Below, piece by piece: positions 52,201-57,391 of a stretch of DNA of 64,000 bases. The translations under genes were made by a program, and so were the position numbers. Position 1 is the first letter of the stretch. Each line of letters starts with the position of its first letter. The stretch is from a bacterium (lineage in GTDB: Bacteria > Oederibacteriota > CAKKQC01). Location of the stretch: contig CAKKQC010000021.1 in the NCBI GenBank assembly GCA_919901855.1, forward strand, positions 62,001 to 126,000. Direction: 5' to 3'. The notes beneath the pieces were generated by a model that worked only from the letters and a program-made list of their open reading frames with translations, was not told the DNA's origin and ran no database searches.

Positions 52201-52839
52201 GTGGCCGAGGTCGCGAGCGCCTGCGGTCCGCCGAATGCTCCCGCCTCGATCGTCGCGACCGCGGGGGCGGGTGCCGTGGGGCTGGTCTGGACGCCGCCGG
52301 GAACCACGTTCGCGTGCCAACTGCCGCTGACCTACCGGCTGTACCGGAGCGCGAACGGCGGCGGGACCTGGGTCACGATGACCGCCACGGGCGGGCTCGC
52401 GTTCACCGACCTGGGCGCCGCGAACGGGACGTCGTACATCTACCGGGTCAACTCGGTCTCGTCCCCGGGGGTGGAGAGTCTCACGGGGGCCGTCAGCGGC
52501 GCCGTGACCCCGGTGCCGAGGACTTCGTCGGCGTTCCTCGCCCGCAACGCGTTCGCGCCCGTGCGGGGCGAGTCTCTCGACCTCGCCTACACGCTGGACC
52601 GTGACGCGCCCGTGACGCTGCGGATCTTCGCGATCTCGGGGCTCAAGGTGTACGAGGAGAAGATTTCCAGCCAGCCGGCGGGCCCGCCGATCGGGACCTA
52701 CCTCTTCGCGGCGCCGGGCCGGGCCCCGGGCTGGGACGGCAAAGCCGCGGACGGCCGGTTCGTCGCGTCGGGCGTGTACCTTGTCGAGTTCGAGGCCGGG
52801 ACCTTCCGCAAGCAGATGAAAGTAATCGTGATCAAGTGA
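43216..52839 (+). CDS. Giant secreted protein with 27 fibronectin-III-like repeats
   Basis: The product is about 3,207 residues. A signal peptide (MGRRLLLCLVCLGMVAGSAS) and a Cys-rich N-terminal domain of some 350 residues precede 27 repeats of roughly 95-105 residues that I counted by eye, from about 44350 to 52515. Each has an aromatic strand, GYxVYR and NGxxYYYRV. A FlgD/Por-like C-terminal domain closes the protein (FAISGLKVYEEK, GWDGKAADG and GVYLVEFEAG). Repeats 6-9 resemble 10-13, and repeats 17-20 resemble 21-24, so four-repeat blocks were duplicated. It is probably exported to the surface; function may be adhesion or a matrix. The next gene overlaps (GTGA at 52836). ATG 43207 is an alternative start. 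Confidence 0.85.
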   Translation: MGRRLLLCLVCLGMVAGSASASTTRLFLRISGGVKSLSLASPTEPSANPVCPGGASGCTEGCAYVLPEGDRDCGNDITDPAGLTADRWTTFSFVTPESWGRDSAVVLTNPTNFSYQAGYCGASGGWAQPALRITYQINDGAGTTVQDIEGVPCPACQSTLGCQLDSATKMLDFDKTAGGNVSTVSENVIGSLPTTLPAGSTITVDAWNANGQALGVIYSYDGKESFIDVPYSQGNFSIRGGVSPRYARPGVTRTFTFTLDNSADGSPTLTKLEITIPGGISGGNLFFASVQDPPTVSRTVQGTVVTQASSGGNGQIAIDFGSNVVAAGSTVYVTFTATAPVSAIQNVKWDAVAYAGPSLYTIAEATPDALYTAILDPPPAPTGLTVSPQNVDTGGQSLTLRWNGPSPVDTYGVTTYVVYRPTSTAAGFVPPEGGYLLGNSVWHPLTILVTQVNGVNWTETGLVNGTCYCYTVASANPVGISAQSALICGTPYEAPSPPNSVTLLVASGQARLAWDPVPDNAPYTIAGYEIFRASCAACGLAAYQTIATPTTTVFVESALSNSALYTYEVRAYDAQGHRGQFSALATGRPAVNPPSGLTPAYDYAGSGVTLRWQASQGNAYPLAAYNVYRSTCVTCAFGRLGASPTLASPAATVYLDAGVAVAKLYYYAVSAFSTEGGSTEGPMSAVVKILVPPAAPSTLTVLPSAGSALYVEWSIAPNAPGTVDGYRLYRTSYAGVPLTGYMNATVGQTATAVADGGLDPGVRYYYRAAAYLRRGTDYAESPGSPERNFVVEPGSPGGLTDQAGDTVVHLQWTDLRPAQEVDRYNVYRSSESTGLPFVLLFSGTAYVYDDGGVTNGIRYYYRVTAVNAGGEGAPAQTTVGTIPFQPPGVPGPVAGFAWVGQTSLVWDPAIPTTYPIGAYEIWRTTTATQEVYHKTTTGSATFYKDSTNVGNGKTYFYTMRAQDTAGNYGGFSAEISITPAIPPCPPAALAGTSSASQVELQWPIVNGAACAFPASLPLSGYRVYRSTFSGGGYQPLAWSPGSAATTYVDATAVAGAVYYYAVRSYDPALPPNESVVMINPYDVPAFSPEVLGAPRVRAGSPGNLTAMATVPSEHDGAAKLSWVPSVPGTFTVLGYDVFRSTTVGGPETRNWVSGGDASTYLDVGLTNMRFYYYRVVPVEQNGFTGDWAAATATPYQDPSPPGSLTLVEGNGQLVLGWAKPAATSFAVTAYRVSRATFPGIAGAAALVPDPAWGTTFADSGVVNGTAYWYHVQTYDVPWHLSYAWSAEVSGTPFAPPAAPGWLTATSLPAGAALAWGSAPPTTYPVSAYQVLRGLTAGVAACTTCSVATVWDAAATVYADGGLVNGTTYFYAVRARDLLGHWGLGGNAAAVTPAVRPCPPATLTAAASAAQVALAWPFVNGGACGPPSTFGVSGYVVYRATWPGASVPSLTVTVGQYATAYTDATVVPGTSYYYRVRTFDNRIPVNEGTGFSPEVCAVPRVPAAAPTGLTILGEPYEHDLMLKLSWNASVAGSLPVAGYNVYRASCSACPQANVFGPGSAATLAYLDTGLANATYYYYRVAPVESKFFEGNWANVASTPYSDPAPPGTLTIREGDTQLVIGWSIPAATTWAVTAYRVSRATWPGITGLQVLTPDPYWSTTFTDPGLVNGQAYYYHVQTYDIFRHLSHAYSPEVSGTPFTPPGTPPNPGALPGDTKVIVSWDAAAPGTFPVSGYAIYRSLAPGVTCGGVPYRTVCCGALNLVDTGLTNFTTYYYKIAAFDSVSGGHLSGCTAEVLAQPQPTLLAPGKPSNLTAVLASSSVGLTWQPGSASTRPVSGYSIFRTTYAGSSALTQDTIGDTREGAGVVAYADMAATNGIVYYYRVRTRDDNTTAPLSATAYLSDPSNEVAAFPAAAPLGLTANPGSNQIYLQWQWTQAGPGGLGVTGYRVYRGTGAGGPFGLVFTTVAWPYATAWTDPATPPGQRLYYEVRAIHELGWAGPLSATITAVAGGPPSAPVLGASPGDGKVVLAWTACTSPFPPVTSYVVFRGTFAGFGASIPPRGVSGPAASPPLTYTDTGAGVTNGVPYYYRVASVDSSPGSTSTYSNEAYGLPLGTPLGLATTPGDGVVVLGWSPPADAGGVSGYLVYRRTLTLPEGVAGTVFGAATVAYTDTAVQNGVMYYYRVRVFDRISPPVSLGGFSAEALGRPATPPGAPPITFLAAGGQEIDLCWGPPGSSGTFPVSGYRVYRSSGAGPYALRAALLSGSCFADFPITNGVTWSYKVAAFDTEVPPVEGPVSNPVSGVPYAVPTAPLAVTAYAMPGSLLLGWSTAFVQSTYPVTGWNLYRGAASGAESGVPVNGAAITATFFLDTGLVDGTRYFYVLRTADSAGHSSVPSSEVAAAPFVPPGAPVVALTPADRRMTLAWTAVAGTFTPITTYAIYRATYAGFVPGAALVRLTSALTPTVYADLGVTNGTPYYYRVGAIDSDRTTGPHETRSAERFSVVLGVPMSLSALPGDTRATLSWTPPPGGTLGTSGYFIYRRTLFSAEAQVGVADGPGALGYVDATPPLSNGVTYYYRVAPYDRLAPPTNTGGFSPVAQTIPGNGPAAPTIYAITAGSQRVDLCWSPPSVLGSNPLAGYRIWRSSSGGAQTLQASVPTTVSCYGDAPLANGSVLTYRVDAIDTVGIPGPLSNQQSATPYTLPNPPGRLTVQLRNGALALGWATVYLAGSATVYVATTFPQNAFVVLRSLAPNVEAVPAVGSTAATTFVNTGLVNGTTYYYKVVTVDAYGHWSATSAEVSGVPYAPATAPLGLSPFPGNLAVMLSWRPGSAGTWTPLSGYYVYRGLAPGAETLLAGPVFATLYVDATAANGTPYWYVVRARDARGNPGNSSNEVGTTPSGSLVNPPLFVQAAMGAGGIAVSWGRTVVGFTPGGPTDQYVILRSTCASCGFDTLTPSGSVYVSSTVFAATDATAVAGRYYRYAVRSVALAAGYLESLDYPWSVAEVASACGPPNAPASIVATAGAGAVGLVWTPPGTTFACQLPLTYRLYRSANGGGTWVTMTATGGLAFTDLGAANGTSYIYRVNSVSSPGVESLTGAVSGAVTPVPRTSSAFLARNAFAPVRGESLDLAYTLDRDAPVTLRIFAISGLKVYEEKISSQPAGPPIGTYLFAAPGRAPGWDGKAADGRFVASGVYLVEFEAGTFRKQMKVIVIK

Positions 52840-54407
52840 GGCGCGTCAGGGTCACGCTCGCCACCCTGCTGGCCGTCCTCGCGGCCCGGGGCGCCATTGG
52901 CGCCGGCGGCGGGTCGTCGGGCGCCGAGTTCCTGCGCGTCGCCATGGGCGCCCGGCCGGCGGGGCTGGGAGAGAGCTTCACCGGGCTCGCGGACGACGTC
53001 ACCGCGGTCGCGTGGAACCCGGCGGGGCTGGGCCAGCTCGAGAATGCCCAGTTCTCGGCCATGCACCTCGCGTGGTTCTCGGACATCTCATACGAGTACC
53101 TGGCGGGCAGTTACCCGTTGGGCGGCATGGGCTCGATCGGGGTCTCGGCCGCCTACGTCAACGTCCCGCCGTTCGACTCGACGGCCCCGGGGTCGGGGGA
53201 GGCGAAGGGTACCGCGGCCGACGGCATGTTCGGCGTGTCGTGGGGCGGCGCGCTCTCGCTGGTGTCGCCGGAGGAGCGCTGGCTCGGCGGCGTCTTCTAC
53301 GGCGCCACCGCCAAGGTCATCTACCGGTCTCTCGGCGGGTACGCGCCCTTGGGAGGGACGCCCGCTTCGTACTCGGCGGTGGGGGCGGCCGTCGATCTCG
53401 GGTTCCTCTACCGGTCCGGGGAGGCGTTCACGGCGGGATTGTCGTGCATGAACCTCGGGGGTCCGATGACGTTCCTCCAGGACGAGGGCGACGCGATGCC
53501 CGTCACCGTGCGCGCGGGGGTCGGCTGGCGCGCCTGGGACAAGGGCTCGCTCCGGGTGACCGCGCTCGCGGACGTGGCGAAGCCCGTGGATCCCGACGGC
53601 GGAAAGTTCGCGTCGGGCACATGGGGCGGAGCGGGAGTCGAGGTGACGGGATTCGGATTCGTGACCGTGCGCGGCGGCTACCGGATGGCGGCCGACGGCG
53701 GCCGCGTGGTCGGCGGGGCCGGGTTCACGTACGGCCAAGTCTCGATCGACGGCGCGCTGGTGCCCATGGGAGACTTCGGGACGACCTGGCGGGCGGGGAT
53801 CACGCTCAAGCTCGGCATCGCCGAGCGGCGGCTGCCCGCGGTGCAGGATGCGGCGGCCGAGGGCCTGGAGGGGGGGCGGATCGGGCTCAAGTGGACGCCC
53901 GTCTACGGAGCGGCGGGCTACCAGGTGGACGTACTGACGCCGGGGGCGGAGACCTACCGGCGGCTCACGAAGGCGCCGATCGAGGCGCCCGAGATGACGC
54001 TGGGCAAGCTCAAGGGCGGGGAACGGTACCGGTTCCGGATCGTCCCCGTGTCCCCGAGCGGCCGCGAGGGAGAGCCCGCCGACGCCGACTACGAGACGCC
54101 GCCGGATACCCCGCCGTTCCCCGCCGCGCCCGTCAAGGTGGCGGCGAAGGTGAACGGCCCCGGCCAGGTGCTGGTGTCGTGGTCTCCCGTGCCCGGGGCG
54201 TCCGGATACCACATATGGTTCCGGCCCGTGGGCGGCAAGTGGGCGAAGTTCACGAAGACCCCGGTCAAGGAGACCGCCCTCGCGTGCAAGGGGATCAATG
54301 GCGGGCCGACCGAGTTCCAGGTGGCCCCCATCGGACCGAAGGCCGAGCTCGGAAAGGCGCGCGCCGCGACGGTCATGGTCCCGAGCTCGGGGATGGACGC
54401 ATTCTGA
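52836..54407 (+). CDS. PorV/PorQ-like outer-membrane barrel with C-terminal fibronectin-III-like domains
   Basis: The 523-residue protein starts at GTG 52836, overlapping the giant gene by four bases. A signal peptide (TLATLLAVLAARGAIGAG) precedes the family motif SGAEFLRVAMGARPAGLGES, followed by FTGLADDVTAVAWNPAGLGQ, typical of PorV/PorQ (UPF0164) proteins, then a beta-barrel to about residue 330. Two fibronectin-III-like domains finish the protein (IGLKWTPVYGAAGYQVDV and VLVSWSPVPGASGYHIWF). PorV in type IX secretion binds C-terminal sorting domains of cargo, and here it follows cargo with such a domain. No other type IX gene is in the window. Confidence 0.82.
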   Translation: MRRVRVTLATLLAVLAARGAIGAGGGSSGAEFLRVAMGARPAGLGESFTGLADDVTAVAWNPAGLGQLENAQFSAMHLAWFSDISYEYLAGSYPLGGMGSIGVSAAYVNVPPFDSTAPGSGEAKGTAADGMFGVSWGGALSLVSPEERWLGGVFYGATAKVIYRSLGGYAPLGGTPASYSAVGAAVDLGFLYRSGEAFTAGLSCMNLGGPMTFLQDEGDAMPVTVRAGVGWRAWDKGSLRVTALADVAKPVDPDGGKFASGTWGGAGVEVTGFGFVTVRGGYRMAADGGRVVGGAGFTYGQVSIDGALVPMGDFGTTWRAGITLKLGIAERRLPAVQDAAAEGLEGGRIGLKWTPVYGAAGYQVDVLTPGAETYRRLTKAPIEAPEMTLGKLKGGERYRFRIVPVSPSGREGEPADADYETPPDTPPFPAAPVKVAAKVNGPGQVLVSWSPVPGASGYHIWFRPVGGKWAKFTKTPVKETALACKGINGGPTEFQVAPIGPKAELGKARAATVMVPSSGMDAF

Positions 54408-54435
54408 AGTAGAGGCGTCCGCTTCGTGTGAATGC

Positions 54436-54441
54436 TACAAT
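54436..54441 (+). promoter_or_regulatory. Candidate -10 element (TACAAT)
   Basis: TACAAT ends 12 bases before ATG 54454; no Shine-Dalgarno sequence is seen between them. The predicted start would leave a leader of about 5 bases. Confidence 0.4.
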
Positions 54442-54453
54442 GTTGGCTCAAAC

Positions 54454-55392
54454 ATGGCAAACATCACCGGACTCCGCATCGGCATCGTTCACCCCCAACT
54501 CTACCCGCAGACCATGAGCGGCGAGGGTCCCCTCGTCGAGACGGTCGCCGCGCTGGCGGCCGAGACGTCGCTTTCGGTCGTCGAGCTCGGCCATGTGCGG
54601 GACGAACTCACCCGCGCCCGCCTGAAGGTGCTGCTGGCCTCGAGCGGCCTGCGCGTCGCCTTCAACGCCGGCCCCGAGATCATGCGGCACGGCTGGGACC
54701 TCAACGCCGAGGACGGCGCGGCGAGGGCCGAAGCACTCGCGGGGCTCCGCGGCCAGATGGAGGAAGCCCACTTCCTCGGCGCCCGGCTGTTCACGGTCAT
54801 GTCGGGACCTGACGTCGCCTCCGGGTCGGCCCCGGGAGGGGCCTCAGGCTCGGCGTCCGCCGAGCCTGCTCGGGCGGCAGCCAGGGGCCGGCTCGTGGAG
54901 TCGCTTCAGAAGCTGGGGGAGGAGGGCGGCCGGCTCGGCATCTCGGTCGCGCTCGAGCTCTACGACCGCGAGGTGGACAAGAAGCGGCTGATCGGCCCCC
55001 TGGCCGAGGGCGTGGAGGTGGCGAAGGCGGTCAAGCGGGACAACGTCGGGCTCACGCTCGACCTCGCGCACCTGATCCTGCTCAAGGAGAACGTGGTGAA
55101 CGCGGTCTCGGATGCCCGGAACTTCGTGCTCCACGCCCAGATTTCTAACTGCGTCCTCGCGGACGGTCACCCCGCCCGGGGCGACCAGCATCCGGCCTTC
55201 GGCACGGAGGGGAGCCTCGCGGGGGTCGAGCAGGTGGCCGGGTTCCTCAAGGCGCTGGACAAGTACGGGTTCTGGAAGAAGCCCAACGGCGGGTGGCTCA
55301 CGATCGAGGTCCGGCCGCGCGAGGAGGAGTATTCCTCGGTCGTGCTGGCCGGATCCCTCCGCATGGTGTCGGAGGCCCTCGCGACCCTGTAA
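54454..55392 (+). CDS. Sugar phosphate isomerase/epimerase-like TIM-barrel protein
   Basis: The 312-residue product is a xylose-isomerase-like TIM barrel (AP endonuclease 2 family). Visible strand ends include LSVVELGHVRD, ARLFTVMSGPD, ISVALELYDREVD with its metal-type Glu, VGLTLDLAHLIL with Asp and His, VLHAQISNCVL and WLTIEVRPREEEYS with Glu. These Glu, Asp/His and Glu positions fit a divalent metal site. Substrate is unknown; inositol, erythrulose and hydroxypyruvate isomerases belong to the same superfamily. A run of Gly/Ser/Ala (GSAPGGASGSASAEPARAA) interrupts the barrel near residue 130 as a flexible insertion. No related gene is adjacent. Confidence 0.75.
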   Translation: MANITGLRIGIVHPQLYPQTMSGEGPLVETVAALAAETSLSVVELGHVRDELTRARLKVLLASSGLRVAFNAGPEIMRHGWDLNAEDGAARAEALAGLRGQMEEAHFLGARLFTVMSGPDVASGSAPGGASGSASAEPARAAARGRLVESLQKLGEEGGRLGISVALELYDREVDKKRLIGPLAEGVEVAKAVKRDNVGLTLDLAHLILLKENVVNAVSDARNFVLHAQISNCVLADGHPARGDQHPAFGTEGSLAGVEQVAGFLKALDKYGFWKKPNGGWLTIEVRPREEEYSSVVLAGSLRMVSEALATL

Positions 55393-55403
55393 GGAATACG
55401 GGC

Positions 55404-55465
55404 GGGCCTTCGCCGGACCTTGCCGCCGGGACGGCGGTAAGGCGGCCGGGCGGTCTTCCGCCCGG
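55404..55465. terminator. Dispersed hairpin repeat copy 2 plus bidirectional terminator
   Basis: The first part (55404-55449) shares the core GCCGGACCTTGCCGCC...GGCGGTA with the element at 20371-20412. It is followed by a perfect 8-bp hairpin, CCGGGCGG (55446-55453) and CCGCCCGG (55458-55465), with loop TCTT. It separates converging genes and probably terminates both. Confidence 0.6.
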
Positions 55466-55466
55466 G

Positions 55467-56498
55467 CTATCCCTTCAGCAGTTCGTTGACCCTGGCCATC
55501 ACGGCGAAGGCGTCGGCCACGTAGAGAACGTCGGCCTTGCCTTGCGCCCAGCCGCAGGCGGGGTCGAGGTTCACGGCCCGGCGTTCGTTGACGAACCGCC
55601 ACCCGACCACGTGGGGCTCCTCGCCGTGGCAGCACGTCGAGAGGCCCTTGGGGTGCCGGGGCGTGGCGCCGGTCTGGCCCACCTGGTTCATGTGCGTCAT
55701 GAACTTGAACGTCGTCTGCCCCTCGCCGCTCATGTCCACGATGGACTTGGAGCCGCCGAGCGAGGCCTGCGTCTTCGTGATGAAGGAGAGGATGAGCGCC
55801 TCGGCCTCGGGCGCGTGCGTCTGCCCGTCCGGCTGCTTCTTCGTCCAGCCCGCACCCGCGACGAACAGGAGCTTGGCGTCGGGGCGGATGGTCTGCTCGG
55901 CGGCGGGCGGCGCGGCGACGCCGGTCACGGTCGTGCGTTTCGCGTCCCCGGGGACGGCGACCGCGACGGCTTCGACGCTGCATGTCCCGGGTGCGCCCTG
56001 CCAGGGCGCCTGGCACCCGGGGTCGAGGAGGATGATCCACGGCCGCTCGGCGCGCGAGAGCACGGCCTCGAACCGCTGGCGGTAGTACCAGCGCGTGACC
56101 GACAGCTTCCCCGCCTCGGCCTTGAGGGCGGTGACGTGGGCGTCGGGCCGGCCGGCGAGCCGGTGGGCGACGCCGGAAAGGACCCGGCACCACCGCGAGG
56201 TCGCGGGCGCGAGGATGATCGACGCCCCCGAGGCCTTCGCGAGCGTCTCGGCGGCCGCGGCGTCCGAGCCGTACCGGGGCGTCTCGAGATCGGAGCCCTC
56301 GGCGGCCAGGAACCGCTTCGCGCCGCAGGACGCGATCGTCCCGGCGGCGTCCCTGGCGCCCTTCCCGACGATCCCGACGGACCAGTCCGCGATTCCGAGG
56401 CCCGACGCCGTTTCGGCGCCCGCGCTTAGCGCCTCGCGCGCGGCCTTGGGGAGGCTTCCGTCCGCTTCCGTGTGCAGGAGGACGAGGAGGGTGTCCAT
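55467..56498 (-). CDS. etfA: Electron transfer flavoprotein alpha subunit, divergent
   Basis: EtfA binds FAD and passes electrons from acyl-CoA dehydrogenases to the quinone pool with EtfB. The 343-residue product has the ETF alpha layout: an N-terminal domain, IILAPATSRWCRVLSGVAHR in the canonical 'LL.pAT..GRD.apRlA' position, and a C-terminal FAD domain in which the conserved QVGQTG is kept. The usual GISGAIQH loop is replaced by LSTCCHGEEPHVVGW, and INKDP by AVNLDPACGW, an unusual divergence. It follows etfB by 9 bases in its own direction and ends at the hairpins that face the sugar isomerase gene. Confidence 0.85.
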   Translation of the reverse strand: MDTLLVLLHTEADGSLPKAAREALSAGAETASGLGIADWSVGIVGKGARDAAGTIASCGAKRFLAAEGSDLETPRYGSDAAAAETLAKASGASIILAPATSRWCRVLSGVAHRLAGRPDAHVTALKAEAGKLSVTRWYYRQRFEAVLSRAERPWIILLDPGCQAPWQGAPGTCSVEAVAVAVPGDAKRTTVTGVAAPPAAEQTIRPDAKLLFVAGAGWTKKQPDGQTHAPEAEALILSFITKTQASLGGSKSIVDMSGEGQTTFKFMTHMNQVGQTGATPRHPKGLSTCCHGEEPHVVGWRFVNERRAVNLDPACGWAQGKADVLYVADAFAVMARVNELLKG

Positions 56499-56507
56499 GG
56501 CAGCCTC

Positions 56508-57314
56508 CTATTCCGAGATCCACGCGACGATGTCGCGTGCGATCTCGTCGACGGGGACGTCCTTGACGATCTTCGTCGTCCGGCGTCCCGCGGGCAGCGC
56601 CACGCTCGCGTAAGCCGGCGCCCCCGCGAGGGCGACCGCCTTCGCCTTCTGGAGCGCGGGCAGGACCGTCCGCATGTTCGCCATGCCCACCTGGGGGTTG
56701 TTCGGCGGCTCGGGCAGGCTTCCGGTCGCCCAGCCGAACACGGCCGGGGCGCCGGTGCAGGTCGAGACCTGGTGCTTGCCGCCCTCGATGCGTTCGAGGA
56801 CCCTGAAGGAGCCGTCGGGTTGGATGGCCAGCTCGTCGACTCCCTGGAACTGGTTCACGATCCCGAGCCGCTCGCCCACGATCTGGAGCACGGCGCCGGA
56901 GCCGCGGGACGCGGATTCCCAGCCCCCGAAGAGCAGGAGCTTCGTGCGGTCGAGGCCGGCGATCGTGTCAATCGCGGCCGCGATCGCCTCCGCCACGGCG
57001 GAGGCGTCCGCGAACCCGTTGGCGGGCCCGTCCACGGGCACGAGTTCGAACGCGGCCTTCTGGGCGGCCGTCATCATCACCTGCTGCAGCTTGGCCTTGG
57101 GGCCCATCGAGACGAGCCGGAGCTTCGACCCGGGCGCCTTCTTGACGAGCGCCGCGCCCTCGTACAGGGCGCACGCGGCCCAGGGATCGAGCACGTTGGG
57201 GAGCATCATCTCGTTCTTGAGGGCGGGGCCGGACAGCCCGGTCACGGGCTCCAGGGTCTGGAGCGGGTCCGGCACGATGCCGGCGCAGACGACGATCTCG
57301 TAGGTCGCGCTCAC
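56508..57314 (-). CDS. etfB: Electron transfer flavoprotein beta subunit
   Basis: EtfB forms the heterodimer with EtfA and holds AMP in typical ETFs. The 268-residue product has NVLDPWAACALYEGAALVK (normally 'N..D..ALE.A..lk') and KLLLFGGWESASRGSGAVLQ, corresponding to 'G..a.d...g.v...lA'. GTG 57314 is preceded by AAGGAGG at 57324-57330 on this strand, a strong Shine-Dalgarno sequence 9 bases away. The C-terminal part, KAKAVALAGAP and VDEIARDIVAWISE, is as in the family. Same operon as the quinone oxidoreductase upstream and etfA downstream. Confidence 0.85.
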   Translation of the reverse strand: MSATYEIVVCAGIVPDPLQTLEPVTGLSGPALKNEMMLPNVLDPWAACALYEGAALVKKAPGSKLRLVSMGPKAKLQQVMMTAAQKAAFELVPVDGPANGFADASAVAEAIAAAIDTIAGLDRTKLLLFGGWESASRGSGAVLQIVGERLGIVNQFQGVDELAIQPDGSFRVLERIEGGKHQVSTCTGAPAVFGWATGSLPEPPNNPQVGMANMRTVLPALQKAKAVALAGAPAYASVALPAGRRTTKIVKDVPVDEIARDIVAWISE

Positions 57315-57355
57315 GAAGAGGTTCCTCCTTGGGTCAGTTTTCGACGAAGTGCAGC

Positions 57356-57391
57356 GGGGTCTCCATCAATTCTCCACCGAATGGAGACCCC
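57356..57391 (-). other. Inverted repeat and ten-codon frame at the end of the ETF oxidoreductase gene
   Basis: GGGGTCTCCAT (57356-57366) and ATGGAGACCCC (57381-57391) form a perfect 11-bp inverted repeat across the stop codon of the oxidoreductase gene. Read on the minus strand, an ATG overlapping that stop (TGATG) opens a ten-codon frame, METPLHFVEN (57366 down to 57334), whose end repeats the oxidoreductase C-terminus LHSVEN with mostly synonymous codon changes. The frame ends just before the etfB ribosome binding site. Confidence 0.45.

Noticed and set aside
44350-52515. Repeat array that might be taken for CRISPR or tandem DNA repeats
   Set aside because: The repeats are protein-level fibronectin-like domains of about 300 bases with many substitutions, not short identical repeats with spacers.
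57324-57330. The strong AAGGAGG near the end of the oxidoreductase gene as the ribosome binding site of a plus-strand gene
   Set aside because: It is on the minus strand and sits 9 bases before the etfB start, which explains it fully.
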